DNA of 64,000 nt, taken from the NCBI GenBank assembly GCA_023627715.1, contig JAMAHW010000022.1, forward strand, positions 372,001 through 436,000, read 5' to 3'. Below the pieces are notes generated by a model that did no database searches, was not told where the DNA came from, and saw only the letters and a list, made by a program, of their open reading frames with translations. Origin of the DNA: Periconia sp. R9002 (taxonomy: Eukaryota; Ascomycota; Dothideomycetes; Pleosporales; Periconiaceae). Positions 56,411 through 64,000 of this stretch are shown here, in pieces (position 1 is the first letter of the stretch; each line of letters opens with the position of its first letter). Made by a program: the position numbers and the translations under genes.

Positions 56411-59400
56411 ATGGATGCAGGTGTCTTTTTTTCGTTGTTACAACCCTCTGGGGGAAATGGGTGGGCGGGTAGGTGTTGTATGAGTACTCTTATTGTTATA
56501 TGCGATGACATCTTTTTCTTGTTATCTTTTTTGGCATTTGGGATAGGTTGCATCGACAGCTTTTGAGGGTTTGCATTGCAGCGTTCAGAATTCATTGCAT
56601 AGCATAGAGAGACGAAAATTATGGGGTTTTTTTTCTTCTTGTTTGTTAGTCTTGCTTGGGTTGCCTTGGGTTGTTTGTGTGATGATGGGCCTTTTTGTAT
56701 TGGTTTGGGTTAGAGGTTTTTTTTGTCGGTGTGGATTCTCCCTGGATGTTTTACTCTTCTACCGAGGTTGGGGAGGGATGGGTTTCGTTTTTGGTGGTTC
56801 TTTTGCTACGAGGAGAGGAATATACCATTGAGGACGTGAATGGGGAGATGGACACCACACCAAAGCATAATACGAATCGTACCCTCGCGGTATTACACGC
56901 TTACAATGAATGAGCACGCCATGTGTGTTTGAACTGTTGATTCCCTTGCCTACCTTAAGCTATCAATGTCCTTTGCTTTGAATTGTGTTCTGAGGGGTTT
57001 TGTTTGCACTCTAGTTATTTTTCCCTCAAACGTCACGCAAGCACACACATACAAAGTTTATTGCGTTTATTTTTACAACATCACTCCTTCGCGAATGTAC
57101 TCGCTCATGTTTTCTTGTTTTGTGTGGGGTGGTAAGTGGCCTGCCTTTCGTTTATTGTGACGCGTGGTGTACAGCAAGCAGGAGCACCGAGGATTATACT
57201 CATCAATGATGAGAAGGATGGTGGTGAAATGGACGCGTATTTTGGTGTATGGAGATTATATGCGAGGATTTACGACGAGAGAGGAGGCATGTATACTCTT
57301 TTGTGGGACGAAGAGCTACGTGAGGTGTGCGGAGTCGATCGGAGGTGAGGGACGGAGGTGTAGGTAAGCCGTCTGGAAAGTGGTAGAGTAGCGGGGTCTG
57401 TGTGTACTATTGAGCTGGTAGTAATATCTTTGCTCCTTTTTCTGCTTTTTTAAGACTTTGATTGAGAAGGAGGTACTTTACACGCGGAGAGCGGTAGGGA
57501 TGAGCTCGTCTCGACTGTTGGTATTGAGAAGGTGTTGTCTCTGTTGATTGCTGGTGAGAGACGTAGGCACGACTTTCAGATTTGAGACTGTATAGTATTG
57601 AGGGATGTTCTTTGAGAATATGGAGGTGAGGAATGAGGATGAGTAGGAATAGGGTGGAGGTGGTTTCGATCGAGGATGGTTGGAACGCTCTTTTTGCGGA
57701 GGTAGAGGAGTGAGCCTTGCGATATAGGTACATGTTATTAATGAAAGGAGTGTTTATACAGCCTTTTTCATTATCCGATTTTCGATTCTGGTAGTTTCTG
57801 GGAGTAGAACCTCGTGGGACGCGAAGATCGGGGGGAAACAGAAGGAGGCCCAAGCGAGGGGAGTAAGTCGATGACAGACGCGATCGGCGAAAACTGGAGA
57901 AAATATGTCAAGCGAAGGAGAACAGAAACTTACGTATGGTTGAAAAGAATACGTATACGACTTGATACGAGTGCTATGCCAGGTACTAAACAGTTGCGTA
58001 TTTTCTCCGGCCCATGTCCCGTTTTCTCTCGTCCTATTTCCGACCCCAAGTTTTGTTCTTGTATCCACTTAGGACACTTGAACGTCTTCTATCTTGTTGT
58101 TGTAGTCCGCATTATTTCCTAAATGGACTCGCCTCCGACTCAATCTTGTCTTCGAATTTGTCCAGTATGTACGCCGAAAACCGGGAGTAAGACCACCGTA
58201 CAACTCCGCGCACTCACAGAACTAAGCGAATATCTCAACAATCCAACAGTCGAGCGTGGCAAACTCTTTGATGATTTGACCGTATATGATGCCCGAGCTG
58301 TTTACAAGTGGACGTTATCGTGGGTCGGCCCACCGTCGACTCCCTACGGGTATCGATGAGGGAAGTGTCAGGTGTTACGCTGCATTTGACCACACCCTCA
58401 TATCTATTCCAGATTAACCTGCTTTCGTATAGAGTAAACGTGGGGCAAGCCAACTTTGCCTTTCCCTCTAAGAACGTTAAGTGGCAGGGTTTTACAGTCA
58501 CATCAGACCACTTTACTCCCAAGCCTAGCAGGTTATTCCGGTTTAGGTTTGCCGAACAAAGTGACATTCTAAACGTGAGACTTTATGTGAAAATTGACTG
58601 GTGTATGGTGGCTGTGTCAAGGTTCGTTGTATTTCTTCTGCAATTGGGGTCCACGATAACTCGCAGGGTCTCGCTAAGTCATCGCGATTTGGCAGTGCAG
58701 AATACCACAATCCTTCCGAAATGACATACCATGTCCCACAAATGTGCCCATAGCTCGTAAACAAGATCCATGCAAGGCTTTTTCTGTTCAACGGTTCTGC
58801 AAGCCTTCCTACAAACTTGGTCAAGTTTGTTGGGTAAAAGCATTACCAGCAAGTGTCACTGGCCTTGGAAGCCACAAGAGTATCAGAGTCCAAGCATGCA
58901 TTTTGGAAAACGTTTCACGTGATGACCCAAAACCAACAATAAGCATTGACAAAGTCATCATGCGATTCGAACGAGGAGACAGCAATGTAGAAATGTCCAT
59001 TGTTTGAGAGACAGTATCATGTCGAGCTCAGTCCCATTGTGACCGATACTAGCAATTTCCTGTCCTCACAGGGCACAACCGCGCGGCTATGGTATCAATA
59101 CATGGCCGTATCGTACACAAACCTAGTCAAAATGAGCTTTCATGACCTCTAGCGGACTAACCCCGGGAATGTTAGGAAAGTGAAATCGACCCGGACCGGC
59201 CTCACCGAATGCGTAGTTAGGGCACCATGCCAAGGTCCCTGATAATGCCCGAGGCTTGTCAGAAAAGCTCATACCCACCAAGGGAGGATGTACAGGGATC
59301 TGTAAACGGCCGTGCAGTCAAGACAAGTAGCGGAGCGTGCAAATTGTTCCGACATCATCCTCGGGCCGTAACATGAGAGGGGTTTGGTGATTGTTTCTAG

Positions 59401-62400
59401 GCTCGAGATAATACGTCAGTACTTGTCCCGTGCCAAGCTTCTTGATGCCCGTCCCTGCAAGCGGTATGCACCGTTCCTGTATGGGGGTTGGTAATCTTTG
59501 ATAGGTGGTGCACTCAACCCCTGGAGACAAGTGGCTATGAAGAGGGTTCATGCATGATTTTGATATTGGCTATTCCAAAATTGGGATTGATCGCGAAAGT
59601 TATGATTTCGTTAGCTGTATGTACTTTTTCATTCAAGGAAGGAGTGAACCAAGCAGCAGCAGCAGCAGTAATTTCTGCACCCCCAATCGTCAACCGTTAA
59701 CTTACCCAGCGGCTTGCTTCCCCTAAGTCTAACTCGCTTAAGGGACTAGAAACGGAAAATGGAATGCCTAACTTTTCTCTTAGTCCGTTAGCTTCGCTGT
59801 TGCGCGCACCGCCGTCGTCCGCAGCGTAGTTGGTGGCCGCTTATGCCGTCGACTGCCTTGTTGACTCTCTAACCTGTATACACCTGGTTAGATTTCTTTT
59901 CCTACCTAGCTCAAACCCACAAGTTGGTTCACAGATATACACCATCATCTCCTCGTATCACCTAAACCTTGTCCGTTTAGCCGTAACCGTTCCACACTCT
60001 GGGTATTATAGCCTAGATCTGCCAATAGGGGACCTCAAAAACATATGTCATGTGCTGTGTGAGAATAAGCCAACATGCAGACTTACAATTGATTGGACAA
60101 CATGGCAGTGCTCGACAAGCCACTCTGAGAGCGCAAGCTTGAAAGAGACGGCCCCAGCGGGGATCGTGCAGAGGCAGCTGAAACACGGGAAACAAAGGTG
60201 AATTAAGGTTCGAGACTTATTCGGATATTATTGCTTTTTGCTCCTGTTGTTGCCCAAAGCATTCTTGGATTGAATACGGCTCACCAAGGGGCCCCCAACG
60301 CACATGTGTAATAGACCACAACTTATGAGTTCCTTTGAGAGTCAGTTCGACTGATTCAGTTGTATGTAGCGAATGCGAAATGAGTGGGAATCGTGGGGTT
60401 CATGTAGGCTACTCCTTGTCCAACATTTCAGACTCAACAACAGGGCCAAGAAGGATTCTGTGGAACAGGGACCCACGTGGGGATGCTCCGCTTAACGCGG
60501 GTAAACATCTGTGCCAGGGTCAATTAGAGGTACCAAGAACAATACCGTAAGTTTTCAGAGGGACGTATCAATCTGACGATTGGATCAAAATCATCGGGAG
60601 AAGCATTGGCACTTGATGCGGCCCCAAAATCGGCCCCCTCACAGCCTTCCACCTCCGAATTCAATTCAATTAGGGCTCCGTGAAGGCCCGCCTTCAAACC
60701 CGCGCGGGTTGGAAAGAAACCAACGAACGCATTTCAGATTAGGACGTTCTAGGGCCTTAAAAAGGACCGCCAAGGAGCACGCATGGCTCGCAGGTTCGTT
60801 TGCGGCCATCCCCGGGTATGCAAGCCACCAACTCCGCGCTAGATCGCGTTCCAGCAAAGCGCACCAGTATCCTGGGAAGAAAGCCTCGCCGAGTCTCGGA
60901 CCGTGTGTGCGCAGTGCCTATGGGAGATACTCGAGTACACGGCCAGTGTAGGGTAAATGTGCGAACTCGTCCCGGCGCTCGGTCGGCGGGTTTCAAACTC
61001 CCGATAAATCGCAAGAGCGGCAATGCGGGAAGGAATTAGGACCTAGTTGCATTGTGCATCGTGCACCACTGTAAGGGAACCGTTCGCGTACGCCGCAACA
61101 GTAAACCAGCAGAATGGTTGCTGTAAAAAAAAACGCGGAATATTGATATTAGAGTGATTGCATCTTTCGGGCCCTTTCGGCCCTGAAACCGAACCACGCA
61201 TACACATGGATATAAAGGTATGAGCTGCATGCAACCGATGCAAGCTGCAAGGCCACGCTGCCGTTGGGAATGCTCAAATAAAGGGGTCGCCTCTGCCGGT
61301 CGCTCCCGTGCGAAGCCGTACGTTTGTATGAGATGGGCAGTCATTCTTCTTTTCACCGTCTCATGGAATTTTCTCATATCGCCGACGGACACATGTACTT
61401 TGACCTAGCAGTCCCCGAATGTGAAAGCGGTGCATTGTGCTCGCCAATCTGCCCCACAGTTTGGTATGGAATACCGTCCTGTCGTAATCTTCAGACTATT
61501 GCAGTTAAAATACGCTAGCGTTCCCCCACAACGACAGCCGCGTACATTAAGCCAATAATAGCTAGTTTCATGCCTGTCAACGGACAGTTCTGGATGGTGC
61601 CACTTAAGGGGCTGAGTGTTGTAAGCGTTTCATGTCTTTGGGGTCGCATTGAAAGTTGTCTGTTTGAATGTTTTGGACAGGTCTGTAAGAGGATGGGAAC
61701 TGGGTCCGGTTCCTCCCCGACGATGGCGAGAGACCTCGCTGCTTAAGGCATCGTGGTAGATAATTATTTTGCCGACATGCCACAACCCTGAAAGCCAAAA
61801 GTGGGTATTCTTGGGTCCGATTTTTGTCCACTGGTACCTATTGCAATCGTGCCATTCTAATACTCGGCTAATGAATTCCAGGAAAAAACTCCTAGTAGGT
61901 CTTGAAGTCGGCGACCTCACTCACACTAATTTCGTTAATGGCACGCTGCTTAGATTGCTATAGCACTAGACAATCTGGAAATGGGGGCGGGCCCTCCATT
62001 GCGCCATCAACTATCTTTTGAACAACAACAGATAGGTGTTAGGACAATACTCAAAGGCTTGATAAGCCGTTTTGACGAAATTAACCTGGAATTTGGATTT
62101 CATGCGCAGTTTTCAAATACCAAAATACTGTTGCTGCTCCAATTAGCAGGTTCGAGATCTGGATCGCAATTGAGACGGTAGTTACCCATTTCCAGGACTC
62201 TCTTCCTAAGCGAATTCCAGTACCACATTTCAAATGCAGTCAGGCTCCAGTAATAGACACAGCACTGGCTAGAGCATGACTAGAATATGTAGAAATCCGG
62301 GCGACCGTGATAAGCTTAAATTTAGCGAGCGCCTTGGCATCAATGACGTCGCGTGTCGAACTACGCCGCCAAAACGCATCCTTCACACGCGCGCGCCGAT

Positions 62401-62441
62401 TTGAACCTGGTCTTTTTTGAACCCACACGCATTGCATTGCC
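56411..62441. other. 6 kb region without a convincing gene
   Basis: The first ~700 bases are 3' UTR-like and T/G-rich. From about 58.1 to 62.3 kb the base composition is mixed, and frames of 60-138 codons exist on both strands (for example 58123-58359, 58308-58724 and 58744-59007 on +). They lack start context, splice-supported extensions and recognisable domains. A (CAG) run lies near 59656-59671. No rRNA, tRNA B-box, terminal inverted repeat or transposase motif was seen. It may be a decayed element or lineage-specific noncoding DNA. Confidence 0.5.
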
Positions 62442-63070
62442 ATGATACTCCGATCCACAACTCCACGTGTCCACACCGCGCGTGTAATCTCACTACTGCG
62501 CCTCCCGGGATGTCCTGCTGCTGCTGGTACGACTCGAAGAGGGTTTCTCACGGGGTCTGCCGCGTCGCCGAACCAGAATCGCGTCTTCGATAATATACGC
62601 CAGCCTAATGACTTGCACACGCTGACGCTCTTGTCGGCGACGAGCAATCGCCCGCTCATCACGTTTTGGAGTGCTAGCTGGTGCTCAACGTGTCGGGCTG
62701 TGAAGCCATTGGTCAAGGGATTGATTGAGGATGAACGTGTCGGCGAGGCGGAAGGAGGCCTAGCGTTTGCAGAGGTGGAATTGGATAGTACCCTGATTGG
62801 AGATCTGGGAGTCAAGTATATGGTATGCTTTTTTCATTTTCTTTAGGGAGGAAGGAGTCATGCTGATTTTGTGTTTGTTAGATTACTTCCATGCCTACGT
62901 TGTTGGCGTTCAGCAGACAGGAAGCACAAATGGATACGAAGCTGGTAAGACCGGATCTGATGAAGAATGAAGAGTATCTGAGGAACTGGCTATTGAATGA
63001 GGCTAGACGCGGTGGCAGAGCGGGTGGTGGAGGTGGTAGTTTACTCGGAGGCTTGTTTGGACGATCATAG
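62442..63070 (+). CDS. Thioredoxin-like protein, mitochondrial-type
   Basis: Model join(62442..62822, 62882..63070), 189 residues; intron of 59 bases (GTATGC...GTTAG) joins VKYM to ITSMPTLLAF. The N terminus is Arg/Ser/Thr-rich without acidic residues for about 45 residues, a likely matrix presequence. The thioredoxin fold has the active site WCSTC (Cys81, Cys84) after LITFWSAS, and the cis-Pro in SMPT (Pro132). The C terminus is an unusual Gly/Arg-rich tail ending GGSLLGGLFGRS. Dithiol redox activity is inferred from the intact CxxC. Similar ascomycete proteins are annotated thioredoxin-like domain proteins. Convergent with the unknown gene at the right edge, 93 bases between stops. Confidence 0.88.
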
Positions 63071-63163
63071 GAATCTAAAGGAAACCATCATGTACTTGAT
63101 ATGTACAGTTAAATGTATCATTTGAAAATTGCATCGACTATCACACAACGAAAACCAAGGAGT

Positions 63164-64000
63164 TCAACTAAACATAGGAGAATCCAACCCATTATCCTGC
63201 CACCTCTCAAGAAAGCTAAGGCTATTTTTCCTCTTCCTCTTAACTCTATCCAACTCAAATTCGACTTTGACACTTTCGTAGTCCGGAAGGTCGTTATAAT
63301 TGGACTCGTCAACTACCTCCATCTCCCTACGTAACCCTCTGTTCCTGTTGGGTTGCGGTTGATTACGCTGCTCCGGTGTGAGATTATTCCCATGATCATA
63401 GGTGTATTCCTCAAAATCCATCTCAGACAAGAGTGCATCGTCCGTTTCATATTGTCCTTCGGCTCCGTGAAGTCGTTCGTCAAGCCCCTTATCGCCACTC
63501 GCCCACTGGTTCACGGTCTTCGTGAAGCGTCGATTAACGGGCACGGCGTCTGGAGACGTTTCCAAGATATGATTGTCCTCGCTAAGAAACTCGAAAATAC
63601 CCTTCCAGCTCAAATTGCCCTCCATTGCTTTATCGAGGGTGGCGTAAAATTCCTCGAGTTCCTCCTGTCCAAGAAAGTTCTTACCTGGGTTGGGTCGCAA
63701 ACCGAGAGCATATACCCAAGCATTGATGAGCGTCCGAGCACCACTTTCTTTCCAGTGTCGGTGCTTTCCCACCGGAAGACAGATTACTGTTGGAGAAAAT
63801 TTAATCTTTCCTTCATGATTCCGATGGGTCGACCAGCCCAGTTGGTCCGCCAAGCTTTTGATTTTCACGAAGGCATCGTTGTTGGTAGCTCTGGTCAAGT
63901 CATCTGGCATAGCCGAGCTGTGCGCAATATAAATCCTGAATTCCCAATTTTTTGGACGATACTCCTCTTGTAGTATCGCAAGGTATTGCTGTCGACCCTT
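63164..64000 (-). CDS. Unknown protein, 5' end outside window
   Basis: Open in frame from the right edge (64000) to the stop at 63164, at least 278 residues. The visible N-terminal part continues upstream of the ATG at 63910 without a stop (ILQEEYRPKNWEFRIYIAHS), so the true start is outside. It has alpha/beta-looking sequence (DAFVKIKSLADQLGWSTHRN, ICLPVGKHRHWKESGARTLI), then an acidic stretch and a basic C terminus (DRVKRKRKNSLSFLERW). I do not recognise the family. Confidence 0.65.
   Translation of the reverse strand, partial: KGRQQYLAILQEEYRPKNWEFRIYIAHSSAMPDDLTRATNNDAFVKIKSLADQLGWSTHRNHEGKIKFSPTVICLPVGKHRHWKESGARTLINAWVYALGLRPNPGKNFLGQEELEEFYATLDKAMEGNLSWKGIFEFLSEDNHILETSPDAVPVNRRFTKTVNQWASGDKGLDERLHGAEGQYETDDALLSEMDFEEYTYDHGNNLTPEQRNQPQPNRNRGLRREMEVVDESNYNDLPDYESVKVEFELDRVKRKRKNSLSFLERWQDNGLDSPMFS

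Noticed and set aside
57136..57348. 70-codon frame reading VQQAGAPRIILINDEKDGG
   Set aside because: No upstream exon or start context could be found and there is no known family.
58123..59007. Possible two-exon gene (CPVC near the N terminus, then a beta-rich frame)
   Set aside because: No in-phase GT...AG pair joins the segments and there is no recognisable domain; kept as part of the gene desert.

Overview
This is a segment of a filamentous ascomycete nuclear genome (Pezizomycotina; Dothideomycetes is a reasonable guess, not proven). The evidence is intron-containing genes with short introns (mostly 49-105 bp, GTAWGT/GTRAGT donors, CTRAY branch sites), intergenic TACCTACCTAGGTA-like repeats, and gene families typical of this group: a GAF hybrid histidine kinase, a Zn(II)2Cys6 regulator, an EF-hand external NADH dehydrogenase, an MDV1-type fission adaptor and small F-box-like proteins. 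About 22 protein genes can be modelled. I saw no rRNA, tRNA, CRISPR, intact transposon or virus.

Layout. 0-9 kb: 3' part of a CYP504-like P450, a membrane-anchored glycosyltransferase-like protein, and mitochondrial RNA polymerase. 9-17 kb: a gene-poor stretch with one orphan candidate and a three-repeat Cys-rich (zinc-ribbon-like) protein behind a 2.7 kb upstream region. 17-30.7 kb: dense housekeeping block: ESF1, external NADH dehydrogenase, MDV1/CAF4-like WD40 protein, chorismate mutase, ALG3, an eIF1A-like protein and an MFS transporter. 32-39.5 kb: aldo/keto reductase, REX4 nuclease, ESA1 acetyltransferase and PPG1-like phosphatase. 40-51.7 kb: a small conserved-looking membrane protein, an F-box-like protein, a hybrid histidine kinase, an alpha/beta-hydrolase with an Asp nucleophile, a 55-residue three-exon microprotein gene and a Zn2Cys6 transcription factor. 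53-64 kb: a nucleotidyltransferase-like protein with a long Pro/Gln-rich tail, a 6 kb stretch with no convincing gene, a mitochondrial-type thioredoxin-like protein and a partial unknown gene running off the right edge.

The genes do not form a biosynthetic cluster. Most are conserved cellular functions: mitochondrial transcription, respiration and fission, N-glycosylation, ribosome biogenesis, chromatin acetylation. They are arranged in divergent pairs (MDV1-like/ARO7, eIF1A-like/MFS, REX4/ESA1, PPG1/small membrane protein) and convergent pairs (ALG3/eIF1A-like, AKR/REX4, kinase/hydrolase, thioredoxin-like/unknown). Exon boundaries were placed by hand from splice motifs, reading-frame phase and family continuity; none is confirmed by transcript data.
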